Below, one piece after another: positions 35,003-43,922 of a DNA stretch of 64,000 bases. The position numbers and the translations under genes are program-made. Below the pieces are notes generated by a model. It saw only the letters and a program-made list of their open reading frames with translations. It had not been told where the DNA came from and did no database searches. Within the stretch, counting starts at the first letter, position 1. Each line of letters starts with the position of its first letter. The stretch comes from VFMC01 sp046331225. GTDB lineage: Bacteria; Actinomycetota; Acidimicrobiia; Acidimicrobiales; Ilumatobacteraceae. The DNA lies in the NCBI GenBank assembly GCA_046331225.1, contig JAXLRF010000007.1:1-64000 (forward strand). Reading direction: 5' to 3'.

Positions 35003-35008
35003 ACGGTA
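35003..35008 (-). promoter_or_regulatory. -10 element (TACCGT) of S9 peptidase gene
   Basis: Minus-strand TANNNT ending 8 nt before the ATG at 34994. The divergent gene at 35051 has CAGCAT 6 nt before its own ATG. Confidence 0.45.
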
Positions 35009-35050
35009 GTGGCCGCGACGACCGGTCGCCTCGTGTGCCAGCATCGATGC

Positions 35051-35779
35051 ATGGATCGAGTGCAGTACCTGCAGGCGTTGGCACGTGACGGCGAGGCGTT
35101 CGCGAGCCTGGCCGCCGACGCCGACCTCACCGTGGCCGTGCCGGCCTGTCCGGGCTGGACGTTGGCCGACCTCGTGTACCACTTGGGTGAGGTGCACCAC
35201 TTCTGGCGCACCATCGTCGGCGATCGACGCGACTCGTGGGATGGCTACGAGCAGCCAGAGCGCCCGGCCGACGCCGACCTCGTCGCGTGGTACCGGGCCG
35301 GCCTGGCCGAGCTCGTCGCGGTGCTCACCGCGGCGGATCCCGCACAGGCCAACTGGACGTGGTCGAGCGACAAGACCGCCGGGTTCGTGATCCGCCGCAT
35401 GGCGCAGGAGACCGCGATCCACCGGTGGGATGCCGAACAGGCGGCCGGCCTCGACACCGGTGTCGAGCCGCACCTCGCGAGCGACGGCATCGACGAGTTC
35501 CTGATGTGGTTCGCCGACGAGCCCCGCGAGGGGGCGCCGGCGCCGGGCGGCTCGGTGCACCTGCACTGCGGTGACGTGCCGGGCGAGTGGACGGTGCGGC
35601 TGAACGACGAGGGCACCTACGACATCGAGCGCGCGCACGCCAAGGGCGACTGCGCACTGCGTGGCTCGGCGAGCGATCTGCTGCTGGCGCTGTGGCGCCG
35701 GCGGGGGATCGACACGATCGACGTGGTGGGCGACGCCGAGGTGGCCGCCCGGTTCGTCGCCTACCCGGCGTTGGAGTGA
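35051..35779 (+). CDS. Maleylpyruvate isomerase family mycothiol-dependent enzyme (DinB-like)
   Basis: 242 residues. N-terminal four-helix DinB-like metal-binding fold: VPACPGWTLADLVYHLGEVHHFW gives the first His, and MAQETAIHRWDAEQAAG gives the family's E...H..D..A motif. The C-terminal SCP2-like part (about 150-240, LLLALWRRRGI) ends the protein. Members use mycothiol as cofactor for isomerisation or conjugation; the substrate is unknown. Together with mca it supports a mycothiol-producing host. Confidence 0.85.
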   Translation: MDRVQYLQALARDGEAFASLAADADLTVAVPACPGWTLADLVYHLGEVHHFWRTIVGDRRDSWDGYEQPERPADADLVAWYRAGLAELVAVLTAADPAQANWTWSSDKTAGFVIRRMAQETAIHRWDAEQAAGLDTGVEPHLASDGIDEFLMWFADEPREGAPAPGGSVHLHCGDVPGEWTVRLNDEGTYDIERAHAKGDCALRGSASDLLLALWRRRGIDTIDVVGDAEVAARFVAYPALE

Positions 35780-35792
35780 CCGGCGGCGCCGG

Positions 35793-36836
35793 TCACTCGT
35801 CGATGCCGACCGGCTGACCGTCGATGATCTGGTCGAGGTACTCGCTCAGGCCGTAGCCGACCTTGCCCTCGTACGGCCCGCTGTCGACCGTCCAGCGCGT
35901 CATGCCCTCGCTGATGCGGGTCATGAGCCAGTTGCCGTCCGGGTCCTGACGACGGTTGCGCAGCGGGATCAGATCCATCACCTCGCCACGGAACTGCCAC
36001 TCGCGACCCGAGCGGCTCGACCGCAGCACGCCGGTGATGCGGTCGTGGTAGCTCTCGTCGCCCCGGCTCTCCGTGCTGATCGAGACGTCGTCGCAGTAGT
36101 GCATCTGGCCCTGCTCCCACACGAACCCACCGCGAGTGCCGGGACCGTCCTTCTTGGCCACGCGGCTCGCCATGAAGCCGAAGTCGCGGTCGACGTTGGC
36201 GGTGAGCCAGCGGTAGTACCACGGCGCCTGCCAGTAGCGCGGACCCCACGAGTGGTCGCGCAGACCGCAGCCGCGGATCTCCCACTCGCGATCGCCGACG
36301 CGGATGGTGCCGGCGGCCTCGACCAGCTGCTCGTAGTGGCCCTTCGCGAACTCCTCGCCCGGCGCCTCGTGCGGGGTGTCGGGCTCGCCGCCGAACATGC
36401 TGGGCTTGCCCTGACCGGTGAAGGTGATGTGCACCTCGCACTCGGCGTACGGGTTGTTGGTGAACGCGTCCTTGGGGTTGGCCATCTGCTCGGGTTCGTC
36501 GAGCAGCACGACCTTGCCGGTGTAGTCGACCTTCAGCTCCTCGAACGGGGTGACCATCGTCCAGGTCATGCCGCCGGCGTCGAAGCGGTCGTTGTTGTCG
36601 ATCGACGGCCGCTTGTACATGAAGCCGACGCTGCGCCGCTCGGCACCGTCTGCCGGGGGCAGGTAGAGGCACACCGTCATCTCGGCGTAGCCCTCGTTGG
36701 CGCGGTTGCCGATGCGGAACCACCCACCGACCTGCTGGTCGGGATCGAAGCAGTTGATGTACATGCTCTCGTTGAAGTTCGACTCGGGGCCGAGCTCGTG
36801 CATGTATTCGTCGGACGGTTCCAGTCGCACACCCAT
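35793..36836 (-). CDS. CrtC-like (hydroxyneurosporene synthase/DUF7064-type) lipocalin-fold protein
   Basis: 347 residues, mostly beta-strand. Features: VGGWFRIGNRANEGYAEM, DYTGKVVLLDEPEQM, GCGLRDHSWGPRYWQAPWYYRW (RDHSWG is the common signature of this superfamily), ITGVLRSSRSGREWQF. Related proteins include carotenoid hydratases and terpene/Diels-Alder cyclases, and a large uncharacterised group in actinobacteria; the reaction here is not known. TACGTT (36844-36849) lies 7 nt before the ATG, fixing the start. It converges with the maleylpyruvate-isomerase-like gene. Confidence 0.65.
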   Translation of the reverse strand: MGVRLEPSDEYMHELGPESNFNESMYINCFDPDQQVGGWFRIGNRANEGYAEMTVCLYLPPADGAERRSVGFMYKRPSIDNNDRFDAGGMTWTMVTPFEELKVDYTGKVVLLDEPEQMANPKDAFTNNPYAECEVHITFTGQGKPSMFGGEPDTPHEAPGEEFAKGHYEQLVEAAGTIRVGDREWEIRGCGLRDHSWGPRYWQAPWYYRWLTANVDRDFGFMASRVAKKDGPGTRGGFVWEQGQMHYCDDVSISTESRGDESYHDRITGVLRSSRSGREWQFRGEVMDLIPLRNRRQDPDGNWLMTRISEGMTRWTVDSGPYEGKVGYGLSEYLDQIIDGQPVGIDE

Positions 36837-36899
36837 GCGAGGCAACGTACCGAAGCGGGTGGGCGTCGCTCTCACCGGAGCGACGTGATGCGCGGGACG

Positions 36900-38729
36900 T
36901 CAGCGTGCGCCGGCGCTGCCGCCTCCGCCGCCGCCGCCACCGCCGCCCGAGAAACCGCCGCCCGAGCCGCTGTTGTTGGGCGTGCTGGCCGACGCCACGT
37001 GCGTGCCGAGGCTCTCGATGCGATCGAAGCCGTCGAACCGGCCGTGCGCGCCGGGCGCCGGGGTGTACCACGTCCCGAAGTGCGGGTCGGCCAACAGTTG
37101 CGGCAGACGGCTGGCGAGACCCTGCACCAGTTCGGCCGACACGCCGAGTGCCACGGCGTACACGAGGTAGCGCTCCCACAGGACCAGGTGGCCGACCGGG
37201 GCGTCCTCGAGGTGGGAGAAGTCCTTCAGGAACCGACGCAGCCCCTCGGCCTTGGCCGCTGCCTCCACCGAGGCCGGGTTGCGGTTCGACAGCAGGTTGC
37301 TGCCGACGCCGAAGATCGCCGCTGCGATCGCGACACCCCACCAGCCGACGCCGTGGCCGGTCGCCGACTTCACCACCGCCGACAGCGCGGCCACGCCGAC
37401 GCAGATCGCGACGAGCAGCACCACCATCGACGTGCGGGTCACCTCGGCGTACCCGCGACGGCGGTACTCGGCCTTCACGCCGCCGGTGAACCCGTCGAGC
37501 AGCCGCTTCGCCGTGGTCTGGTTGGCGCGTGCCCAGGCCGACAGCTCGTCGGAGTCGGTCTCGGTCGCGCCGCGGAACACGAACTCGAGCAGATCCTTCT
37601 CGTACTCGAGCACGTCGGGACCGAACGGCTTGCCGAGCCAGGTGTAGTGGTGCACGACCTTGTCGGGCCCGAACCGCTCCTCCTTCACCCCGACGATCTT
37701 CACGTAACCGCGCTGGGCGAGGTCGACGAGGGTGCCGGCGATCGCATGGCCCGGGTCGACCGTGCCACGTTTCAGATTGGCGATCGCCACCGCCGGCGGG
37801 TCGTCGAGCGGCTCACGCCAGTAGTCGCCCTGCACGTCGGCGCTGCGCTGTTCGCGGCCGCCGACGAACCACAGCACGCCGGCGCCGAGCGCACCCACCG
37901 CGGCGACGAGCGACGACAGGAACCAGCCGGTGCGTCGGTCGCTCGCCTCGTTCGCACGATCGGCGACGTAGCTGCGCTCCTCGGCCAGGATCGACGGCAG
38001 CAACCGCTCGGTGCCACCCGTGTTGAACGTGGCCGCAGGTGCCAGTGCTCGGATCTCGACGATCTCGCCCGGCTCGACGTTGCTCACCTGGACGAGGACC
38101 TCTCCCGGCTCGAGTCGAACGTCGCCGGTCTTCGGTCCGTGGGCCCAGGCACGCATCACGTTGACGTCGTCGTCCGCCGCGTCGGGCTGGGCAGGAACGG
38201 TCGTGAGCGGGAAGCGCAGGTCGATGTTGACGATGCCGATGCCCGGGTTGTCGTCGCCGACGAACTGCCAGTACACCTCGCTCACGTCGAGCCCGAAGCG
38301 CACGATGGGCGCGACGAAGTAGGTGAGCGTGTAGGTGACGACCGAGTCCGAGGTCGGCTGACGGAGCTTCCACTCCCATTCGCCGCTCTCGGACTGGTCC
38401 GGCGGGATCACCTCCAGCGGGCCCTGGTCGTCGGCGGCGGCGAACTGGCTGATGTCGTTGCGGTGCGTCTGGAACGACCGGATCCCGAAGTTGAACGGGC
38501 CGCCGCGGAAGTCGTAGGTCCACCGCTCGGTCACCTGCATCGAGCCGTCGGTGCGCAACTCGGCGGTGGTCTCGAGCGCCTCGAGCGAGAAGCTCTTGTC
38601 GTCGGCACGCGCGACCCCGGCACCGGGCGCCGCAGCACCCAGCAGGCCGGCCGCCAGTGCGGCCAGCAGCGCGATCAGAACAGCTCGAGCTGCTCCCAGG
38701 TGACCGCCACGTCGCTCACGAGTTGCCAT
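36900..38729 (-). CDS. DUF2207 family membrane protein
   Basis: 609 residues. Cleavable signal peptide (about 1-41, ending GVARA), an extracellular DUF2207 domain (SMQVTERWTYDFRGGPFNFGIRSF), a helix at about 265-285, a cytoplasmic segment with two more helices in the second half (VVLLVAICVGVAAL; WWGVAIAAAIFGVGS), and a Gly-rich tail with a run of ten glycines. Function unknown; the family is common in actinobacteria. The first 55 bp overlap the end of the 88-aa gene upstream in another frame. Confidence 0.85.
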   Translation of the reverse strand: MATRERRGGHLGAARAVLIALLAALAAGLLGAAAPGAGVARADDKSFSLEALETTAELRTDGSMQVTERWTYDFRGGPFNFGIRSFQTHRNDISQFAAADDQGPLEVIPPDQSESGEWEWKLRQPTSDSVVTYTLTYFVAPIVRFGLDVSEVYWQFVGDDNPGIGIVNIDLRFPLTTVPAQPDAADDDVNVMRAWAHGPKTGDVRLEPGEVLVQVSNVEPGEIVEIRALAPAATFNTGGTERLLPSILAEERSYVADRANEASDRRTGWFLSSLVAAVGALGAGVLWFVGGREQRSADVQGDYWREPLDDPPAVAIANLKRGTVDPGHAIAGTLVDLAQRGYVKIVGVKEERFGPDKVVHHYTWLGKPFGPDVLEYEKDLLEFVFRGATETDSDELSAWARANQTTAKRLLDGFTGGVKAEYRRRGYAEVTRTSMVVLLVAICVGVAALSAVVKSATGHGVGWWGVAIAAAIFGVGSNLLSNRNPASVEAAAKAEGLRRFLKDFSHLEDAPVGHLVLWERYLVYAVALGVSAELVQGLASRLPQLLADPHFGTWYTPAPGAHGRFDGFDRIESLGTHVASASTPNNSGSGGGFSGGGGGGGGGGSAGAR

Positions 38730-38941
38730 CGAAGTCGTCCTTTGCTGCCGGGTCGGCGTACCTCGACCACGTCGGGGCGCAGGTTGCGGGCCGACCCGTC
38801 GGGGTCGAACAACTTGATGCTGCCGTCGGGTGCGATGCCCGCCATGCGTCCCTCGATCCATCGGCCATGACCCTGCCGGCGGAAGCGGATCGCTTCGCCG
38901 GCGCGCAGGCCGAGGCGCTGGAGCAGGACGGGGTCGGTCAT
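38675..38941 (-). CDS. Small hypothetical protein, 88 aa
   Basis: 88 residues, soluble, ending VTWEQLELF. It has a compact, SH3-like predicted strand pattern (GEAIRFRRQGHGRWIEGRMAGIAPDGSIKLFDPDG), which looks like a genuine folded protein and not noise. No family recognised. Its last 55 bp overlap the DUF2207 gene start out of frame, so the two may be coupled. ATG at 38941; no clear ribosome binding site. Confidence 0.6.
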   Translation of the reverse strand: MTDPVLLQRLGLRAGEAIRFRRQGHGRWIEGRMAGIAPDGSIKLFDPDGSARNLRPDVVEVRRPGSKGRLRWQLVSDVAVTWEQLELF

Positions 38942-39010
38942 GAGCGAGTCGGGGTCGGGGGTGCCGGGAGGGGTGGGGGAGGTCAGGAGCCGAGGTCCGT
39001 CACGAGCGGG

Positions 39011-39811
39011 TCACGAGGTCATCCGGGCCTGCAGCTTGCGCATGCCGGCCAGCCAGCGCTCGACGTCGCCCGCCTTGCGTTGCAGGTACGTGTGCACCTC
39101 GGGATGCGGGAGGATCAAGAAGCGCTCGTCGACGATCGCCTGGTGCACCACCTCGGCCACGTCGGCCGGTTCGAGCACCACACCGGCCGAACGGACGACG
39201 TCGCCGCCGAGGTTCGAGCCGAGGTCGCCGCCGGTGAGCATGTTGGTGTTGACGCCCTGCGGGCACAGGCAGCTCACCTTCACGCCACGGTCGCCGTAGG
39301 TGATCGACAACCACTCGGCGAAGGACACCGCCGCGTGCTTGGTCATCGTGTACGGGGCCGAGCCGATCTGGGCGAGCAGCCCCGCAGCCGACGCCGTCGA
39401 GCAGAAGTAGCCCTCGCCGCGGGCCACCCAACCGGGCACCAGGTGCTTGGCCGCCCAGCGGTGAGCGTGCGTGTTGACCGCGAACGCGGTCTCCCACACC
39501 GACTCGGGCGTGTCGAGGTCCTGGCCGATGCCCACACCCGCGTTCGCGAAGAACAGGTCGATCGCACCGAACGCGTCCTCGGCCGACCGGATGAGCGCGA
39601 CGTTGCCGGCCTCGCTGCCCACGTCGGCGCCCACACCGAGCGCCGACCCGGGCCGGCGGTCGTTCAGCTCGGCCGCCGTGCGCTCGGCTCCCGCGCCGTC
39701 GAGGTCGGCCGCCACCACCGACGCACCCGCCGCATGGAACCGCTGCGCGAGCGCCCTGCCGATGCCGCCCGCCGCGCCCGTCACCACGACATGCCGTCCG
39801 TCCAGATCCAT
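39011..39811 (-). CDS. Short-chain dehydrogenase/reductase
   Basis: 266 residues, classical SDR. NAD(P)-binding TGAAGGIGRALAQRF, an NAGVG motif, a Ser in CSTASAAG and the catalytic YxxxK as YTMTK. The Asp after strand 2 (AADLDG) favours NAD(H) over NADP(H). Substrate unknown; the C-terminal HPEVHTYLQRKAGDVERWL is found in SDRs of lipid or steroid metabolism in actinobacteria. TACGAT (39819-39824) lies 7 nt before the ATG, which excludes the longer reading frame upstream. Confidence 0.92.
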   Translation of the reverse strand: MDLDGRHVVVTGAAGGIGRALAQRFHAAGASVVAADLDGAGAERTAAELNDRRPGSALGVGADVGSEAGNVALIRSAEDAFGAIDLFFANAGVGIGQDLDTPESVWETAFAVNTHAHRWAAKHLVPGWVARGEGYFCSTASAAGLLAQIGSAPYTMTKHAAVSFAEWLSITYGDRGVKVSCLCPQGVNTNMLTGGDLGSNLGGDVVRSAGVVLEPADVAEVVHQAIVDERFLILPHPEVHTYLQRKAGDVERWLAGMRKLQARMTS

Positions 39812-40007
39812 GCGACGGATCGTAGGTCCGCCGCCGCACGCCCCCGCAGCCACCGTCGCAGCCGCCGTTCCACCCCACCAGGTGACACCGGGCCGGTCGG
39901 GCTCCGGCCCGGCACGAAACAGAGTCTTCACGGTAGGGTGCATCCGAGGAACCGCAACGGACGGTTAGGTTCGGAAGCACACCACTTCCGTGCTCATGGA
40001 GGACGAG

Positions 40008-40175
40008 ATGACCGACACCAACGAGGCCGTCATCACCGAGGCGCTCACTGTGATCGACAAGGCCCTCGCGCAGATGATGTCTCGCGAACTGGTGTCGACC
40101 GGCGAGGTCACCGACGTGCTGCTCGACGTGCGCACGCTCCTCACGGCGCCCGCCAAGACGCCGACCCCGGCCTGA
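40008..40175 (+). CDS. Small acidic protein, 55 aa
   Basis: 55 residues, MTDTNEAVITEALTVIDKA then a second helix and a short Ala/Pro tail. Looks like a two-helix bundle; no membrane segment. Start at 40008 is fixed by GGAGG 5 nt upstream, one of the few clear ribosome binding sites in the window; in-frame ATGs lie 18 and 12 bp upstream. No family recognised. Upstream 40-60 bp holds TAGGGT, a possible -10. Confidence 0.7.
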   Translation: MTDTNEAVITEALTVIDKALAQMMSRELVSTGEVTDVLLDVRTLLTAPAKTPTPA

Positions 40176-40212
40176 TCCGGGACTGATGCCGTCGGCCCGC
40201 ACGGGGCCCGGT

Positions 40213-41601
40213 TCACACGGCGAGCAGATCGCCGAACGCCGTCTCGAGGCAGCGGCGCAGCAGCTCGGGTTCGGTCACGGCCGCACGGTCGAGGTTCACC
40301 CCCATGTCGAGGCTGTGGTTGTAGCTGAGCAGCGTCAGGTTGAACGCCACACCACCGAGCGGCCCCACCGGGTAGTTCTCGAGCACCTCGGCGCCTGCGA
40401 TGTACATCGGGATCGGCGCGCCACGCACGTTGGAGGTCGCGAAGTCGACCGTCTGCGCCTGTTGGCGCGCCAGCCGGGTGACGAGCGAGGTCGGCAACGT
40501 CGCGGCCACCGCGGCCAACGTCTCGAGCGACCCGCCCGCCGTCGACTCCTTCGCCGCGGCGCTCGCCTCGTGGATCGAACGGAACCGGTCGGCGATCGGC
40601 ATGTCGCCGGTCGGCACCATCATCCGGGCGAGCGAGAACGCGTTCGAGCCCGAGCCCTCGGTGCGGGTGCTCACCGCCATGCTGGCCCGCAACGCGTCGA
40701 CCGGTGCGCCGAGCTCGCGGTGGTAGCGGCCGGCGGCCTCGGCCGCAGCGGTGAGGAACGCCGTGTTGAGCGTGCCGCCGAGCTTCTTGGCCGCGGCACG
40801 GGTCTCGTCGAACGGGGCACGCAGCACCTCCATCCGGCGCTGCAGCGACCGCTCGGTCCACAGCGGCGACGCCGCGGCCTCGGTGTCGCCGAGCTGGTTC
40901 ATCACCCCGCGGATGGTGTCGGCCGCGGCGTTGCCGGCCTCGGGGATGCCGGTCGGGTCGGCGAGCAGGTCCTTGATCTGGCGCAGCAACCCGAGCGGGA
41001 ACCGCAGGCTGCCGGCCACCAGGTCGCGCAACAGGTCCTGATTGGCCTGCGCGGTGGTGGCCTCGTCCGGTCGCGGGCGCTCGGCCGGCTCGACGGGCGG
41101 CAGCTCGGGGGCGTCGCGCTCGAAATCGAGGAACTGCAACGACATCTGCACGCTCGTCTCGCCATCGGCGATGGTGTGGTGCAGCTTCTGGATCATCGCC
41201 GCGCGACCGCCACGCAGGCCCTCGACCACCACGAACTGCCACAGCGGACGGGTGCGCTCGAACGGGTCGACGGCGATCAGGCTCGCGAGGTCGAGCAGCT
41301 GGCGCATCGAACCCGGCTTGGGCAGCGCCATGCGTCGCACGTGGTAGTGGATGTCGAAGTTCGCGTCGTCCACCCACATCGGCGCCGTCAGGTTCACCGG
41401 CATCGGCTGCACCCGCTGGCGCAGCCGCTCGACCACCGAGGTGGCGCGCTCCATGCGGGCGAGCAGCCGGTCGAAGTCGGGCGCCCGGTCGAGGATCGTC
41501 ACGTTCGCGAACGCGCTCGACAGGTACGGATCCTTCTCGAGGCGCCACATGAGCCCCTCGGCGTCGCTCATCCTGCGGTCGAACGTGGGCAGCTCCGCCA
41601 T
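40213..41601 (-). CDS. Wax ester synthase / diacylglycerol acyltransferase (WS/DGAT)
   Basis: 462 residues. Catalytic HHxxxDG motif as HHTIADG with His141, His142 and Asp146, plus PLW in the substrate region (RTRPLWQFVVVEGL) and the C-terminal SNVRGAPIPMYIAGAEVLENYP and GGVAFNLTLLSYNHSLDMG that mark this family. Makes triacylglycerol or wax ester storage lipid from acyl-CoA at the membrane. TAGCCT (41610-41615) lies 8 nt before the ATG in the 22-bp gap after the PAP2 gene, so it can be co-transcribed or separately expressed. Confidence 0.94.
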   Translation of the reverse strand: MAELPTFDRRMSDAEGLMWRLEKDPYLSSAFANVTILDRAPDFDRLLARMERATSVVERLRQRVQPMPVNLTAPMWVDDANFDIHYHVRRMALPKPGSMRQLLDLASLIAVDPFERTRPLWQFVVVEGLRGGRAAMIQKLHHTIADGETSVQMSLQFLDFERDAPELPPVEPAERPRPDEATTAQANQDLLRDLVAGSLRFPLGLLRQIKDLLADPTGIPEAGNAAADTIRGVMNQLGDTEAAASPLWTERSLQRRMEVLRAPFDETRAAAKKLGGTLNTAFLTAAAEAAGRYHRELGAPVDALRASMAVSTRTEGSGSNAFSLARMMVPTGDMPIADRFRSIHEASAAAKESTAGGSLETLAAVAATLPTSLVTRLARQQAQTVDFATSNVRGAPIPMYIAGAEVLENYPVGPLGGVAFNLTLLSYNHSLDMGVNLDRAAVTEPELLRRCLETAFGDLLAV

Positions 41602-41623
41602 GGCGGACGAGGCTAGCCGTGGT

Positions 41624-42166
41624 TCAGTGGAGCAGGTTCGCCGCGCCGGAGGCGATCGCGATCGCCGCGAGCGCGAGCCCGGTGACCATGCCGCCCGCCA
41701 CGTCGCTCGGGTGGTGGATGCGCACGATCGCACGACTGAGTGCCACCACCAGTGCGATCGCGAACCACAGCGGCGCCCATGGCCAGCTCGACCACCAGGT
41801 GAGGAGCGTGGCGGCGAAGAACGCCGACGAGGCGTGACCGCTCGGGAAGCTCGAGGTGCGCGGCTTGCGCACCTGGAACCGGGGATCGCCGGTCTCGGTG
41901 GGACGGGTGCGCCGGAACAGCCGCTTGATGCCCTGGTTGACGATGAGGCTCTCGACGCCGATGAGCCCGGCGAACAGCAGCCACTCGCGCCAGTCGCGCC
42001 GCACCCCGAGGCCGTAGGCGGCGCCGATCACCTGCCAGATCAGGCTGAAGTCGCCGACCTCGCTGGCACGGTGGAACACCCAGTCGACCCCGCGCCGGTC
42101 GCGCCACGGCTCGAGCGCGGCGTCGAGGCGCGCGTCGAAGCGCTCGACGCTGGTGTGCAGGTTCAC
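41624..42166 (-). CDS. PAP2 superfamily phosphatase
   Basis: 180 residues, membrane protein. The three PAP2 motifs are intact: KRLFRRTRP, PSGHASSAF and SRAIVRIHHPSDV. Dephosphorylates phosphatidate or another lipid phosphate; placed directly upstream of WS/DGAT it could supply diacylglycerol for triacylglycerol (inference). GTG start at 42166 overlaps the stop of the upstream nuclease gene by 4 bp (GTGA). Confidence 0.92.
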   Translation of the reverse strand: MNLHTSVERFDARLDAALEPWRDRRGVDWVFHRASEVGDFSLIWQVIGAAYGLGVRRDWREWLLFAGLIGVESLIVNQGIKRLFRRTRPTETGDPRFQVRKPRTSSFPSGHASSAFFAATLLTWWSSWPWAPLWFAIALVVALSRAIVRIHHPSDVAGGMVTGLALAAIAIASGAANLLH

Positions 42167-42987
42167 GCCGCGGCGAGCCGGCCGAACGCGACCGGGGCCT
42201 CGTGCTTGGCCAGGTCGGGGTCGCCACCGAAGGCGGGACACCACTGCTGGAACGCGCACGAGTTGCACAGCGGGCCCTGCCGCGGCCGGAAGTCGGCCGT
42301 GGTGCACGCCCGCTCGACCGCCTTCCACACCGCCGTGGTGCGGGTGGTGATGAAGCGCACCGACTGCTCGGACGGCTGCACCGTGATGGTCTCGCCCGAG
42401 CGGAGGTACATGAGGCGGATCGCCGCGGGTCGACGGCCGAGCACCGACTCGCACAGGAACGAGTAGAAGTGCACACCCCCGAGCTTCGACTGCTCCCACT
42501 TGATCCCCGGTGCGCGGCCCGTCTTGTAGTCGGTGACGATCAGCTCGCCGTCGGGGCCGAGCTCGAGCCGGTCGATGATGCCGCGCAGGGTGAGGTCGCC
42601 GACCTGTGCCTCGAGCCGCAGCTCGAGGCCGACGTCGCGCACCTGGGTGGGGTCCTCCATCTGCAGGTACGAGTCGACGAGCGTGCGGGCGTCGTCGACG
42701 AACGCCTGCTGCTGGGCCTCGTCGAGACCGAGCAGGGTGAACTCGGGATCGACGGCGTACTCGGCGACCGCCTGCTGGAACGAGCGGTCGATCGCGTCGC
42801 CCACCCGCTCGTGCGGCTGGTGGGTGAACAGCAGCTCGAGCACCCGATGGACGAGCGAGCCCTTGGTGGCGTGCGGGCTCGGCGGCTCGGGCAGCTTCTC
42901 GATGCTGGCGAACCGGAACGCCATGGGGCACGAGGTGAACGCTTCGACCCGGCTGGGCGACAGGCTGGTGGGGACGGGGAAGCTCAC
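42163..42987 (-). CDS. RecB-like PD-(D/E)XK nuclease with Fe-S cluster
   Basis: 274 residues. Nuclease core IIDRLE ... LIVTDYKTG gives the PD-(D/E)XK residues, and four cysteines C20, C241, C244 and C250 form the [4Fe-4S] pocket typical of the AddB/Cas4/RecB family. Probably a stand-alone DNA-repair nuclease; no cas genes are nearby. GTG start at 42987 has TACACT 6 nt upstream. First gene of a unit with PAP2 and WS/DGAT that are functionally unrelated. Confidence 0.9.
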   Translation of the reverse strand: MSFPVPTSLSPSRVEAFTSCPMAFRFASIEKLPEPPSPHATKGSLVHRVLELLFTHQPHERVGDAIDRSFQQAVAEYAVDPEFTLLGLDEAQQQAFVDDARTLVDSYLQMEDPTQVRDVGLELRLEAQVGDLTLRGIIDRLELGPDGELIVTDYKTGRAPGIKWEQSKLGGVHFYSFLCESVLGRRPAAIRLMYLRSGETITVQPSEQSVRFITTRTTAVWKAVERACTTADFRPRQGPLCNSCAFQQWCPAFGGDPDLAKHEAPVAFGRLAAA

Positions 42988-43039
42988 GTGCTCAGTGTAC
43001 GAAGCGGGTGCGCGACACCCGGACCACCTCGGCGATCGG

Positions 43040-43891
43040 TCAGGCCAGGAATGCAGCGACCAGCTCGGCCATCTCGGCCGGGTGGGTCATCGGCGCGAAG
43101 TGGTCGAACTCGGGCAGCTCTCGGTAGGTGGCGCCCGGCAGGCGCTCGGCCACGCCCGCGGCGATCGACGACGGCTGCATCGGCTGCACCACCCCGGCCA
43201 CCACCAGCACCGGCGTGTCGATCTCGGGCAGCACGTCCCAGGTGGTGTGGGCGCCGCCGCCCTCGAAGGTCTCGGCCTCGGTCTCGGGCCGGCACTTCAG
43301 GTGCACCTGGCCGTCGGCACCCTCGGCGAAGCCGTATCGCACGTAGGCGTCGAGCGCCTCGGACGTGAAACCCATGAGCGGCGGCTTGGCGGCGTAGTTG
43401 GCGATCGCGGCCTCGTACGACGGGAACGTCGCGCGGCGCCGACGCGCACCGGCGGCGAGCGGCGACTCGTCACCCTGCGGCCGGATGCCCGCGGGCGGGA
43501 ACACGATCGGCTCGAACACGACGATCCGGCTGAACAGCCCCGGCTCGCGGTGCGCCGCCATCAGCAGGCACGCCCCGCCCATCGAGTGGCCGAACGCGGG
43601 CACCGGCTCGCCGGCGGCCTCGCGCATCGCCCGACCCATCGCCACCGCGTCGTCGCCGTAACGGTCCCACACCACCGGTCCCTCGGGCCGGGATGTGTCG
43701 CCGTGGCCGCGGTAGTCGAACGCGACGCTGTGGAAACGGTCGGCGAGCGCCGCCGCCATCGGCAGGTAACAGCGGCCGTGGAAGCCGGTGGCGTGGCTGA
43801 CGAGCAGCGGACGTCCGTGTCCGCCGAGGTCGTGCACGGCGAGCTGCACGCCGTCGGTCGACGCGACAGAGGAGGGGATCGGGAGGGTCAT
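43040..43891 (-). CDS. Alpha/beta hydrolase
   Basis: 283 residues. Nucleophile elbow GHSMGG with Ser103, oxyanion region SHATGFHGR and a C-terminal His in EFDHFAPMTHP. A hydrolase of unknown substrate, similar in outline to esterases and C-C hydrolases. ATG start at 43891; no good -10 or ribosome binding site is obvious. It starts 31 bp after the LapA gene's stop on the same strand and could be its downstream operon partner. Confidence 0.9.
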   Translation of the reverse strand: MTLPIPSSVASTDGVQLAVHDLGGHGRPLLVSHATGFHGRCYLPMAAALADRFHSVAFDYRGHGDTSRPEGPVVWDRYGDDAVAMGRAMREAAGEPVPAFGHSMGGACLLMAAHREPGLFSRIVVFEPIVFPPAGIRPQGDESPLAAGARRRRATFPSYEAAIANYAAKPPLMGFTSEALDAYVRYGFAEGADGQVHLKCRPETEAETFEGGGAHTTWDVLPEIDTPVLVVAGVVQPMQPSSIAAGVAERLPGATYRELPEFDHFAPMTHPAEMAELVAAFLA

Positions 43892-43922
43892 CGTGGTCTG
43901 TGCTCGCTGGGAGGTGGGGGGT

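Noticed and set aside
35661..38870. 1069-codon plus-strand frame
   Set aside because: Runs opposite the CrtC-like and DUF2207 genes and has no domain or codon signal of its own.
42163..42987. Cas4 from a CRISPR system
   Set aside because: The PD-(D/E)XK plus four-Cys layout is shared with stand-alone RecB-like nucleases, and there are no other cas genes or repeats nearby.
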